Part shown: piece by piece, positions 26,700-35,072 of the stretch
How the letters are laid out: each line of letters starts with the position of its first letter
Numbering within the stretch: the stretch's first letter is position 1
Source of the DNA: an uncultured bacterium
Lineage (GTDB): Bacteria; Bacteroidota; Ignavibacteria; Kapaibacteriales; UBA4661
Direction: 5' to 3'
Assembly (NCBI GenBank): GCA_937899715.1
Contig: CALCNX010000029.1
Location: 62,001-126,000 of the forward strand
DNA: 64,000 bases
Position numbers and translations under genes: made by a program
The notes under the pieces: model-generated
The model's input: only the letters and a program-made list of their open reading frames with translations
Databases searched by the model: none
What the model was told of the DNA's origin: nothing

Positions 26700-28595
26700 T
26701 TACCCCCACAAACTCCGCGCACCATGGAACACAAGCAGTGATGCACCATACGCCATCAGCAACGTATAGCCAAAGGCAAGTACGGGATATTTCCACGACC
26801 CTGTTTCCCGCTTCATCACAGCAATAGTGGACATACACTGCAAGGCATAGACGTAAAAGACCAGAATACTGAGCGCTGTGGGAAGTGAAATTGCGCTTCG
26901 GAGCACTGTACGCAGGTTTTCGTCGCTCTCCGACACATCTACGCTATAGACTTGCCCCATCACCGATACAAAGACTTCGCGGGCAGCAAAACTCCCTAAA
27001 ACGCCGATGGTTACTTTCCAATCAAAGCCAATAGGTGCAAAGACTGGCTCCAGTGTTTTGCCAATAGTGCCAAGAGCGGAGTGTTCGAGTTGTAGGCTTG
27101 CCGCTTGAATCGGTGAGGCTTCCGGCGGCGCTTGATGCTTGGGAAATTCCCCTAAAGCCCAAAGAATAATGGACAGCGTGAGAATAGTCGTTCCGGCGGA
27201 GGTGAGAAACTGCTTGGTGCGATGGAAAAGCGTCAAAAAAACGCTGCGCCACGTAGGAAAACGATACGGCGGCAGTTCCATCAAAAATGGCAATTTCGTG
27301 CCTTGAAACATCGTTACTTTGAAAACCTTTGCCACAAGAAGCCCAGACAGCCCGCCTAGAAAGTACAACCCCATCAGTACCAGCCCTTGCAGGCTCAGGA
27401 AGCCGCCGAGCATCGTTGGCGGCACAAATGCCGTGATGAGCAGCACATAGACCGGCAAACGAGCCGAGCACGTCATCAAGGGCGTTATGAGAATGGTTGT
27501 CAGCCTGTCTTTTTCGGAAGCAATAATTCGTGCCGACATAATGCCCGGAATGGCGCAAGCAAAGGAGCTCAAAAGCGGAATAAATGACCGACCTTGCAAG
27601 CCGAATACGCCCATTACTCTATCCACCATAAAAGCAGCACGGGCAAGATAGCCAAAGTCTTCCAGAAGCGTGATGAAGAGCGTCAAAATGAGTATTTGCG
27701 GCAGAAACACAACCACCGCGCCAACACCTGCTATCACGCCGCGCGACAGTAAATCCTGTGCAACGCCTGCCGGAAGAACGGCATCCACAAGATTTTGTAA
27801 CGAGCCAAATCCTGCTTCAATAGCATCCATCACGGGTGTAGCCCAAGCAAAAATTGATTGAAAAAACAAGAGCATCACGGCAAGAAAGACGACAGGTCCG
27901 GCAACGGGGTGCAGAAAAACTGCGTCCAGCTTTGTTGTCAAAGAGTCCAGTTCCGGCATACGCGCTACTTCTCCGGCAAGCGCTCGCGCCCATTGATACT
28001 GTGCTTCGATACCTTCGCTTACAGGAATCTGATTTTCTGCGGCTTCCGGGCGAGAGAAGCCTCTGAGTGCAATATGCTCACGTAATTCTTCCAACCCGAT
28101 ACCTTTATGCCCCACGATTCCGACAATAGGCACACCAAGCGCTTGCTCCATCGCAATATCATCGAAGACCCCGCCGCTTGCTTTGATGCCGTCTATCATG
28201 GTAACGGCGACGACGGTCGGGATGTTCAGCGCGGCAAATTGGGCATAGAGAAAAAGGCTTTTTTCAAGATTTGTGCCTTCCATGACAAAGACCACTGCAT
28301 CTGGCTTCGGCAGTGCATCGTGTTCGCCGTGCAGAACGGTGACGGAAAGCGCTTCATCGGGAGTTTTCGGGGTCAGGCTATACATTCCCGGAAGGTCGAA
28401 AAGACGTGTCGTGGTTTTGTCAATGTGAACCTCGCCGCTTTTGGGTTCGACGGTAACGCCCGGAAAATTGCCAACCTTTTGGCGCATTCCGGTCAGAGCA
28501 TTAAAAATTGTGGATTTACCGCAGTTTGGAGTACCGACGAGGGCAGCAGTCAGGCGTGGTGTGTGGGAAGAAACAGCATCAAGAATAGAGGGCAT
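26700..28595 (-). CDS. feoB: Ferrous iron transport protein B
   Basis: This 631-residue protein has an N-terminal G domain with G1 GTPNCGKST, G2 region NFPGVTVE and G3 DLPGMYSL, followed by a helical membrane domain with two Gate motifs. One of these holds the conserved Cys-Pro-like segment SFACAIPGIMSARI. It imports Fe(II) across the inner membrane. The G4 motif, normally N(M/V)xD, reads TMID, so the guanine-specificity Asn is replaced by Thr. The protein is somewhat short for FeoB. It follows feoA by 44 bp on the same strand. Confidence 0.9.
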   Translation of the reverse strand: MPSILDAVSSHTPRLTAALVGTPNCGKSTIFNALTGMRQKVGNFPGVTVEPKSGEVHIDKTTTRLFDLPGMYSLTPKTPDEALSVTVLHGEHDALPKPDAVVFVMEGTNLEKSLFLYAQFAALNIPTVVAVTMIDGIKASGGVFDDIAMEQALGVPIVGIVGHKGIGLEELREHIALRGFSRPEAAENQIPVSEGIEAQYQWARALAGEVARMPELDSLTTKLDAVFLHPVAGPVVFLAVMLLFFQSIFAWATPVMDAIEAGFGSLQNLVDAVLPAGVAQDLLSRGVIAGVGAVVVFLPQILILTLFITLLEDFGYLARAAFMVDRVMGVFGLQGRSFIPLLSSFACAIPGIMSARIIASEKDRLTTILITPLMTCSARLPVYVLLITAFVPPTMLGGFLSLQGLVLMGLYFLGGLSGLLVAKVFKVTMFQGTKLPFLMELPPYRFPTWRSVFLTLFHRTKQFLTSAGTTILTLSIILWALGEFPKHQAPPEASPIQAASLQLEHSALGTIGKTLEPVFAPIGFDWKVTIGVLGSFAAREVFVSVMGQVYSVDVSESDENLRTVLRSAISLPTALSILVFYVYALQCMSTIAVMKRETGSWKYPVLAFGYTLLMAYGASLLVFHGARSLWG

Positions 28596-28639
28596 ACAGG
28601 CAGAGAGATAAATCGTCTTGCGAAGCGTTTGAAAGATTC

Positions 28640-28861
28640 TTACGCAATACGCTCCAACAACATATGGGTAACTTCATTCGGGCGCAAAACTATACGCGAA
28701 CTGCGAAACTGAATTTCCACAGGACCATTGAAAGGAGCTTTGCGCAAAAGCCGAATAATCGTACCCGGAATAAGCCCAAATTCTCGAAGGCGCTCGGTAA
28801 AAGAATCATGCTGTGTGTAGGTAACAATGCGGGCTTTGGAACCGACAGGAATTTCGTTCAT
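28640..28861 (-). CDS. feoA: FeoA-like SH3-fold protein
   Basis: This 73-residue protein matches the FeoA core domain: LREFGLIPGTIIRLLRKAP in the middle, then a final strand (NEVTHMLLERI). FeoA is a small cytosolic partner of FeoB. It lies directly upstream of feoB, so the pair forms a feoAB operon. The ~98 bp up to the divergent cyclo-ligase gene should contain both promoters. Confidence 0.88.
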   Translation of the reverse strand: MNEIPVGSKARIVTYTQHDSFTERLREFGLIPGTIIRLLRKAPFNGPVEIQFRSSRIVLRPNEVTHMLLERIA

Positions 28862-28959
28862 AGTTGGGGTAGCGTGAAATAATGTTGGGAGAAGAAACTC
28901 ACACGTACTAACTTAAACTAAATCTAAATAACGAACAAGAAAAATGTTAAACCCGAACT

Positions 28960-29604
28960 ATGAAAGCGTCGAACAATTTGCCAAAACAACACTTACGCAC
29001 TATACTAAAAGAACGCCGCGCTCAACTAACCACACAAGAACGTACGAAACGAAGCACAATAATATCTGACGTGGTACGCTCTCATGCGTGGTGGAAAAAA
29101 TCCCAGACGGTGCATATTTACTGCTCATTTGGAGCGGAGGTACAAACGCAAGGGTTGATACAGAGCGCCTTTGATGAACAGAAGTGTGTAATTGTACCGA
29201 TTGTTTCTCCGGCAAGCAATCGTTTGGAGCATCGCATTATCACCTCTCAAACACGCTTTGAGGCTGATTCTTTTGGTATTCCCACTCCACAACACGACCT
29301 CAGCGATACTCACAACAGCATCACACCTGCCATCCTTACCGCCATGCCTTGCGATTGTGTCATTGTGCCGCTTTTGGGCTTTGATGCGGCATTAAATCGT
29401 ATCGGTTATGGAAAAGGCTATTACGACCGTTTTCTTCAAGAGCTTCTCGCGGAATCCTACGCGAGACCGCACCTCATCGGTCTTGCCTTCCAATGCCAAT
29501 TTGTTGAAGAAGGTATCAGTGCTGAGGTGCATGATATTGGGTTGGATGCGGTGATAACGGAGGATGGTACGGTTACCGATGCTGTATGGGCATCTCCTTC
29601 ATAG
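28960..29604 (+). CDS. 5-formyltetrahydrofolate cyclo-ligase
   Basis: This 214-residue member of the MTHFS family carries the conserved C-terminal signature NRIGYGKGYYDRFL (phosphate/folate loop) and an N-terminal helix starting LPKQHLRTILKERR. It converts 5-formyl-THF to 5,10-methenyl-THF using ATP. Its 3' end overlaps that of the convergent ligase gene by 32 bp, so antisense interference between the two transcripts is possible. Confidence 0.88.
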   Translation: MKASNNLPKQHLRTILKERRAQLTTQERTKRSTIISDVVRSHAWWKKSQTVHIYCSFGAEVQTQGLIQSAFDEQKCVIVPIVSPASNRLEHRIITSQTRFEADSFGIPTPQHDLSDTHNSITPAILTAMPCDCVIVPLLGFDAALNRIGYGKGYYDRFLQELLAESYARPHLIGLAFQCQFVEEGISAEVHDIGLDAVITEDGTVTDAVWASPS

Positions 29605-30973
29605 CACCGCGATTCGTACTGCCTTTGGGGGTGTAAATCCATTTATCAATCGGAATAATACACACCTCATCAAGCAAGTCCTTCGGTAGTGGCAAGCACT
29701 CAAGTACGGATTCCCGCAGTTGCTCGCTTGTCCGCATTGGAGCATCATTGCGAAAGGCAAGGTAAATAGTGCAGCGCTCGCCATCAGGTGAAAAAATCAT
29801 AACTTCCGTACAACCTTCTATGTGGCTTCGGAGTATCACTTCCCACTCCGGCACAGGAATAAAGCGCCCATTGGCAAGTTTGAATGTGTCGTCAGCACGT
29901 CCGACAAAGATATATCCTTTGGCTGCCGTGTCGGTGCTTGTTTTTACGTAATCGCCCGTATTTATCCACCGCTCTGCCGCATATCGTACCAATCCTTGTT
30001 CCGTCCACAATCCTGTATGCGCATTTTCGCCGCGAAACTCTAGCACGCCCTCGGCACTCATGCGAGTTTCACAACCCAGTGCCTGCCCCAAATAATGCTC
30101 CTGCCACACGCCCGGCTCTCCAAGTGTGATTCCGGGCGATGCCTCCGTTTGTCCATAGCCCACGCGCAAGCGAGTTGTACGGAGAAATGCAGCAAGTTCG
30201 CCATTCACAGGCGCACCACCAATAACGCCTCCTTGCAAACTGCGCAAAAAAGCACGTCCTTCTGCCAACGCTGCCAGACGCTTGACCTGAAGGGGCACAA
30301 ATGAACAATGAGTAATATGATGCTCCTCTGCTAAACGAAGAATCTGCCGAATGTCACGCCCGCCGCTACTATCACGAACAATTTCGGCTCCGGCAAAAAA
30401 GGCTGTGAAAAAATCAATAACCAAGCCAAACGCATGATGAAGCGGTAAAAGAGACATCACCCGTGCTGCACTGTACGAGCTTTCATGCACGTCCACCAAA
30501 TTCAGAATCGGCAAATGGCTATCAATAACGCTAAAGATATTGCGCTCCGACAAGGCAATCCAGCGTGGCGTGCCGGAAGTACCAGAACTTGCCAAAAGCA
30601 AGCAAACATCAGGTGTTGCAACGGATTCCCCTGAATTACATTTTCTCAGACCTTTTTCATTTATCACCGCCTTCGCAGAAAAAAATATCGCTAAAGCCTG
30701 TATATCACTTGTGGGAGGGGCAAGTGCGACGGTGCAACCCTGCCAAAGAGCGGCGAACATCCATGCAAGATAGTCGCGGTGAGCAGGAAGCTGAAGAACA
30801 ATGCGGTCTCCGACAGAAATATCCGCATCGCGCAGTAGCTGTAAATGCTCTCGCACCTGATACCATAAGGAGGCAGCAGGTAACACACCTTCACTGTCCA
30901 CCCAAAGCGGGTACGGCTGCTCGAAAAGACGCTCACGGAGACGCTTCTGCCAAAGTGAATAGTGATGCGGCAT
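29573..30973 (-). CDS. AMP-forming acyl/aryl-CoA ligase, candidate p-coumarate:CoA ligase for PYP
   Basis: This 466-residue ANL-superfamily enzyme shows A3 SSGTSGTPRW (phosphate loop), A5 GYGQTEAS, A7 WINTGDYV and A8 FVGRADDTFKLANGR in order. The C-terminal A10-type region reads TPKGSTNRGAMKEM, so the usual catalytic Lys is not clearly in its normal place. It lies 83 bp downstream of the PYP gene on the same strand. In characterised PYP organisms a p-hydroxycinnamoyl-CoA ligase sits beside pyp and activates the chromophore, so that role is a reasoned inference. A long-chain or o-succinylbenzoate-type ligase remains possible. Confidence 0.75.
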   Translation of the reverse strand: MPHHYSLWQKRLRERLFEQPYPLWVDSEGVLPAASLWYQVREHLQLLRDADISVGDRIVLQLPAHRDYLAWMFAALWQGCTVALAPPTSDIQALAIFFSAKAVINEKGLRKCNSGESVATPDVCLLLASSGTSGTPRWIALSERNIFSVIDSHLPILNLVDVHESSYSAARVMSLLPLHHAFGLVIDFFTAFFAGAEIVRDSSGGRDIRQILRLAEEHHITHCSFVPLQVKRLAALAEGRAFLRSLQGGVIGGAPVNGELAAFLRTTRLRVGYGQTEASPGITLGEPGVWQEHYLGQALGCETRMSAEGVLEFRGENAHTGLWTEQGLVRYAAERWINTGDYVKTSTDTAAKGYIFVGRADDTFKLANGRFIPVPEWEVILRSHIEGCTEVMIFSPDGERCTIYLAFRNDAPMRTSEQLRESVLECLPLPKDLLDEVCIIPIDKWIYTPKGSTNRGAMKEMPIQHR

Positions 30974-30991
30974 AAATTATGCTCTGTATGC

Positions 30992-31023
30992 AAAAAACGG
31001 CTATCGGAGAAGTCCGACAGCCG
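30992..31023 (-). terminator. Intrinsic terminator downstream of the PYP gene
   Basis: On the minus strand an 11-bp stem (one G-T wobble) with CTTC loop, CGGCTGTCGGA/TCCGATAGCCG, is followed directly by six T. It lies 33 bp past the PYP stop and 18 bp before the ligase ATG, so most pyp transcripts should end here and the ligase would depend on read-through or its own promoter. Confidence 0.8.
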
Positions 31024-31056
31024 CAGGAATAATACATTATTTCGTCAAGGTCTGAA

Positions 31057-31428
31057 TCAGCGTTTTTTGACAAATACCCAGTTGGTCTTTGTTGCTCCAT
31101 CGCGGTACATCTGGATTTGTACGTTAGTGGGGCGCATTTTGTAGGTAAAGGTGTAGGGAAGGGCGACGTTGAGACTATTGGCAGCAACACCATCCTTGAA
31201 TCGCCCGAAGAAAAGGCGGTTGTTGGTGCAAGGGGCTACTTGGGTAAAGAAATTTTTGCCTTCGGCATCTTTTGGGGCTACACCCGCAAGTTCGGATTCG
31301 TATTTGTTGTAAAGCTGGATAACACCTGCGTCATCCACTTTGACAATGCCGAAATCAAGAGTATCTGCTTCTGTGCGGTGAAGTGTTGCTAATTTTTGCA
31401 AAACACTATCAGGAACAAAACTCGCCAT
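31057..31428 (-). CDS. pyp: Photoactive yellow protein (blue-light photoreceptor)
   Basis: This 123-residue PAS-fold protein matches the length and sequence of halobacterial-type PYP (about 125 residues). GKNFFTQVAPCT contains the chromophore Cys67 (Cys69 of the Halorhodospira protein). Tyr40 and Glu44 match the phenolate-binding Tyr42 and Glu46, and Met98 matches Met100. Ala48 replaces Thr50 and Val50 replaces Arg52, changes that should alter the photocycle. The protein ends NWVFVKKR like known PYPs. AGGAG lies 7 nt upstream of the ATG. PYP binds p-coumaric acid through a thioester and signals blue light in the cytosol; the output partner here is unknown. Confidence 0.9.
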   Translation of the reverse strand: MASFVPDSVLQKLATLHRTEADTLDFGIVKVDDAGVIQLYNKYESELAGVAPKDAEGKNFFTQVAPCTNNRLFFGRFKDGVAANSLNVALPYTFTYKMRPTNVQIQMYRDGATKTNWVFVKKR

Positions 31429-31479
31429 AATAGTTCTCCTGTGGTGAAAAGTTTATTGGTAAAATCGTGAATTTCCGTG

Positions 31480-31659
31480 TTATGCTCTTGGTTCTGCATA
31501 GAGAACATTCAACTGCTCTTCAAGACTACGAATCATTGCTATCACATCTTCAGCACTTGATACGCCGATTTCTTTTTCCAAAAGCTCTTTCTCTGCGTAC
31601 AACGCGCTGAGTTGCTCATCAAAGCCCTGAATGACCGTTGTAGCCAGTTCTGTATCCAT
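31480..31659 (-). CDS. Small helical protein upstream of PYP
   Basis: The ATG at 31659 has AAGGAAACG in front of it and gives a 59-residue, acidic, almost entirely helical protein. It has two related helices (DEQLSALYAEKELLEKEI and SLEEQLNVLYAEP) with heptad-like Leu spacing, suggesting a coiled-coil hairpin. An in-frame start 28 codons earlier would run through the promoter region. It ends 51 bp before pyp on the same strand, so the two are probably co-transcribed. I do not recognise a family; a PYP partner or adaptor is a speculation from position only. Confidence 0.6.
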   Translation of the reverse strand: MDTELATTVIQGFDEQLSALYAEKELLEKEIGVSSAEDVIAMIRSLEEQLNVLYAEPRA

Positions 31660-31676
31660 AACGTTTCCTTGGTTAT

Positions 31677-31704
31677 TGAATATGACGAAAAAAATAAATG
31701 TCAA
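31677..31704 (-). promoter_or_regulatory. Candidate promoter of the small-protein/pyp unit
   Basis: On the minus strand TTGACA and TATTCA are separated by 16 bp, directly upstream of the 59-residue gene. The T-rich spacer is unusual, and the Bacteroidota TAnnTTTG element is not present, so this is tentative. Confidence 0.3.
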
Positions 31705-31717
31705 TTGCGAAAGTACC

Positions 31718-31770
31718 AAAAAAAAACATGAGACGGCAAGCATTGATGCTTAACCGCCTCATATTTTTTC
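31718..31770 (-). terminator. Terminator of ahcY
   Basis: On the minus strand a hairpin with arms ATGAGGCGG/CCGTCTCAT and an internal AGCAT/ATGCT pairing is followed by nine T, 33 bp past the ahcY stop. The plus strand also has a T-rich run, so it may work in both directions. It isolates the pyp unit from ahcY transcription. Confidence 0.7.
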
Positions 31771-31802
31771 ATGCGTTTCGCTTATCGGACAACAAACACA
31801 GC

Positions 31803-33275
31803 TTAGGTGCCTGCGTTGTAGTCGCTGATGTAGGAAAGCTGCTCTTTTGTGAGTTTATCCATAGACATACCCATTGTTTTGAGCTTTGTTTCCGCGATAA
31901 ATTCATCTTGTTTCTCGTCAATATCGAGAACTTGGTTCGGAAGTTTCTTGCCTGCTTTGTATGCCTCAGCCAATTTGAGATGGCACATAAGTTGGTTCGA
32001 GAAGGACATATCCATCACTTCTGACGGATGACCTTCAGCAGCAGCCAAGTTCACGAGACGACCTTCTGCCAAAACGAAAATTTTGTTGCCGTTTTTGAGC
32101 GTGTATTCTTCGCAATTCGGGCGGATGGTGCGCTTGCTTTTGGAAATTGAAGCCAGCTCTTCAAGATTGATTTCCGCGTCGTAGTGACCGGTGTTGCAAA
32201 CGATAGCCCCGTCTTTCATTGAAAGGAAGTGGCGTTTGCGGATGATGTCTTTTACACCGGTCGCGGTGCAGAAAATATCGCCTTCTTTTGCAGCATCGTC
32301 CATAGACATAACGCGATAGCCTTCCAAAATACCTTTCATTGCTGAGGTTGCTTTTACTTCAGTAATAACGATATTGGAACCCATGCCTTTAGCGCGTTTC
32401 GCAACGCCCTGCCCGCAATGTCCGTGACCTGCCACAACAAATGTTTTGCCCGCAAGCATAACGGATGTAGCGCGAAGAATACCGTCCAAGGTGGACTGAC
32501 CAGTGCCATAAACGTTATCAAAATCCCATTTGGTGATAGCGTCATTTACGGCATACACGGGATAGTAAAGTTTGCCAGCGGCTGCGCGAGCACGAAGGCG
32601 CTGAACGCCTGTAGTCGTCTCTTCGGTACCGCCGATAACTTCTTTGCGAGCATAATCAGCATATTTCTCGTGAACAGTGTTGATGAGATCGCAGCCGTCG
32701 TCAAGCGTCAAATTCGGCTTGAGGTCAATCGTGCGCTCAATGCACCAGTAGAAATCTTCGTGATTGCCATACCATGCAAAGATAGAAATACCACCTTTTG
32801 CAAGAGCTGCCGCAACGGGGTCATTGGTAGAAAGCGGGTTGCAACCTGACCAAGATACTTCTGCGCCAAGAGCCGCAAATGTCTCTACAAGCACTGCTGT
32901 TTCTTTCGTTACGTGCAAGGAACCTGCAAGACGCAAGCCTTTGAGCGGTTGCGATTTTTTGTAGGTATCACGGATGTGCATCAGCACGGGCATACGGGAT
33001 TCTGCCCACTGAATGAGTTTACGACCTTCTTCGGCAAGCCCGATGTCGCGGACGCAGTATTTGCCCGGAACTTCGCTAAAGCTGCCTTTGCCTTTTTTCG
33101 CAGGGATAGCTGCTTTTCCTGTCGGTTTTGCAGCTACTTTTGCTGCGCCGTTGGTGTGTGTGCCATTTTTATGAGCACCGTTTTTTGCTGCCGGTTTAGC
33201 GGCTGCTTTTGCTACGACTTTAGCGGCAGGTTTTGCTGCTTTCTTTGCCGGAGCTTTTTTGGTTGTTGTTGCCAT
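31803..33275 (-). CDS. ahcY: S-adenosylhomocysteine hydrolase with a histone-H1-like N-terminal tail
   Basis: The conserved enzyme starts near residue 70 and runs to residue 490, with TEETTTGVQRL, the NAD loop AGHGHCGQGVAKRAKG and CNTGHYDAEI all present. It hydrolyses S-adenosylhomocysteine to adenosine and homocysteine, restoring the methylation cycle with MetK nearby. Residues 1-64 are an Ala/Lys/Pro tail (KKAPAKKAAKPAAK style repeats) like histone H1 or HU C-terminal tails, foreign to this family. The C terminus ends ISDYNAGT and lacks the K-x-D-H-Y-R-Y tail of long-form enzymes, as in short-form homologues. Confidence 0.92.
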   Translation of the reverse strand: MATTTKKAPAKKAAKPAAKVVAKAAAKPAAKNGAHKNGTHTNGAAKVAAKPTGKAAIPAKKGKGSFSEVPGKYCVRDIGLAEEGRKLIQWAESRMPVLMHIRDTYKKSQPLKGLRLAGSLHVTKETAVLVETFAALGAEVSWSGCNPLSTNDPVAAALAKGGISIFAWYGNHEDFYWCIERTIDLKPNLTLDDGCDLINTVHEKYADYARKEVIGGTEETTTGVQRLRARAAAGKLYYPVYAVNDAITKWDFDNVYGTGQSTLDGILRATSVMLAGKTFVVAGHGHCGQGVAKRAKGMGSNIVITEVKATSAMKGILEGYRVMSMDDAAKEGDIFCTATGVKDIIRKRHFLSMKDGAIVCNTGHYDAEINLEELASISKSKRTIRPNCEEYTLKNGNKIFVLAEGRLVNLAAAEGHPSEVMDMSFSNQLMCHLKLAEAYKAGKKLPNQVLDIDEKQDEFIAETKLKTMGMSMDKLTKEQLSYISDYNAGT

Positions 33276-33319
33276 TGTTGTACAAAAAAAAATGAAAAAG
33301 ATAACGTTAGAAATCTGTA

Positions 33320-33850
33320 TTAATACCGTAATTGCTGTAAATAGCCATTGAGGGACAAAAAGTTATCAGCTGCTTTTTTTAATTCCGTTGCGGCATGATC
33401 CCAAAAGAGAACATGAACTTCAAAGTTTTTTGCTTTAAGATTATTTACGACAGGAACATAATCTGCATCACCCGCCATAAGGATAAAAATATCTCCAGGC
33501 GCGGCAATAGTGAGCATATCTTCGGTAATATTCATCACCATCGTAGAATCTACTCCCTTTTCTTTATTGCGTTGATTGCGGTCTAAAATGGTTAAATCAA
33601 ACCCCGAGCTTTGCGCAGCCTTCCAGACGGAATCGCTTTCCGGCGGACGTGAGCCGTAAAATCGCGCAACTTTGATGGGGGCATGATTCGCAATGGCAAG
33701 CGCTTGACCAAAGTCTAACTTGAAGGATTGGTCAAATGTTTTGGTATCAGTTGCCTCCCATACATCAAGCGCCAGACCTTTGTTGACGGCGCTTACTTTT
33801 TTGCCTTCAATCCAAAGATTAGAATTATCCAAATAAATCAGTGCGCTCAC
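33320..33850 (-). CDS. NYN/PIN-like domain protein (LabA/DUF88 family)
   Basis: This 176-residue protein starts with GTG at 33850, supported by GGAGAG upstream. The NYN acidic cluster is visible: IYLDNSNLW near the start, a central VDSTMVMNI and AGDADYVPVV near residue 130, giving the Asp residues of a metal-dependent RNase fold. The family is thought to process RNA. It lies 23 bp downstream of metK on the same strand and upstream of ahcY, so it may be co-transcribed with the SAM-cycle genes. Confidence 0.8.
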   Translation of the reverse strand: MSALIYLDNSNLWIEGKKVSAVNKGLALDVWEATDTKTFDQSFKLDFGQALAIANHAPIKVARFYGSRPPESDSVWKAAQSSGFDLTILDRNQRNKEKGVDSTMVMNITEDMLTIAAPGDIFILMAGDADYVPVVNNLKAKNFEVHVLFWDHAATELKKAADNFLSLNGYLQQLRY

Positions 33851-33873
33851 AGCAATCTCTCCAAGTAAATTGA

Positions 33874-35010
33874 TTATGCAATTTTCTTAAACACTTCAAC
33901 AAGGTCTAATTGTTCCCATGGGAATTCGTTACGACCAAAATGTCCGTAGGCGGCAGAAGCGCGATAAATCGGACGGCGCAGATTGAGGCGCTTAATAATA
34001 CCCGCTGGTGTGAGGTCAATGTTCTTACGAATAAAGTCACTCATTACGTTGCCCGCAATTTTGCTGGTGCCGTGTGTATTGACGTGAACCGATACGGGCT
34101 GCGCAACGCCAATAGCGTAAGAAACCTGAATCGTACACTCTGTTGCCAAACCAGCCGCAACAATATTTTTTGCCAAATGCCGCGCAGCATATGCAGCCGA
34201 GCGGTCAACTTTGGTTGGGTCTTTGCCGGAGAACGCACCACCGCCGTGAGGAGCTTTACCACCGTAGGTGTCCACGATGATTTTGCGTCCTGTCAAGCCC
34301 GTGTCGCCGTGCGGACCACCGATGACAAACTTACCTGTTGGATTGATATGGTATTTCGTGTTATCGTCGAGCAAATCCGCCGGAATGACGTGCTTAATCA
34401 CGTGATTGAACACATCATCGGTAATTGTTTTATTCGCCGCATCGGGGTCGTGCTGCGTAGAAACGACAATAGCATCAACGCGCTTTATCGTGTTGTCGTC
34501 GTTATACTCAAGCGTCACCTGTGATTTTGCATCGGGACGCAAATAGGGCATTTGGGACGGGTGATTTTTACGAATTTCCGCCAGTTTATGAACAATTTTG
34601 TGTGCAAAGGTAATCGCCGCCGGCATGAGCTCCGGTGTTTCGTCACACGCATAGCCGAACATCATACCTTGGTCGCCTGCACCGCCCGTATCAACGCCTT
34701 GCGCGATGTCGGGAGATTGACGGTTAATCACATTCACCACTGCACAAGAATCACAATCGAAGCGATATTCTGCTTTTGTATAGCCAATGTCGCGGATAAC
34801 GCCGCGCACAAGGTCTGGCAGGTCAATATAGGTGGTGGTGGTAATCTCGCCGCCCACAACAATCAAGCCCGTTGTAGCAAAAGACTCACAAGCAACGCGC
34901 CCGGTGGGGTCTTGTGCTAAGACGGCATCAAGGACGGCATCGGAGACTTGATCGCAAATCTTGTCGGGATGACCTTCGGAAACGGATTCGGATGTAAAGA
35001 AATACGACAT
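33874..35010 (-). CDS. metK: S-adenosylmethionine synthetase
   Basis: This 378-residue protein is of full family length. Signatures are GHPDKICDQVSDAVLD near the start, GAGDQGMMFGYA (ATP-binding loop) and GGGAFSGKDPTKVDRSAAY (the P-loop-like motif). It makes SAM from methionine and ATP. With ahcY downstream, the locus covers both halves of the SAM/SAH cycle, split by an NYN-domain gene. Confidence 0.95.
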   Translation of the reverse strand: MSYFFTSESVSEGHPDKICDQVSDAVLDAVLAQDPTGRVACESFATTGLIVVGGEITTTTYIDLPDLVRGVIRDIGYTKAEYRFDCDSCAVVNVINRQSPDIAQGVDTGGAGDQGMMFGYACDETPELMPAAITFAHKIVHKLAEIRKNHPSQMPYLRPDAKSQVTLEYNDDNTIKRVDAIVVSTQHDPDAANKTITDDVFNHVIKHVIPADLLDDNTKYHINPTGKFVIGGPHGDTGLTGRKIIVDTYGGKAPHGGGAFSGKDPTKVDRSAAYAARHLAKNIVAAGLATECTIQVSYAIGVAQPVSVHVNTHGTSKIAGNVMSDFIRKNIDLTPAGIIKRLNLRRPIYRASAAYGHFGRNEFPWEQLDLVEVFKKIA

Positions 35011-35072
35011 AACGAAAAATAAACGTGGAAGAAAAGTTGTAAGGTTATTTCAAATTGCTAAAGCATCAGTTC

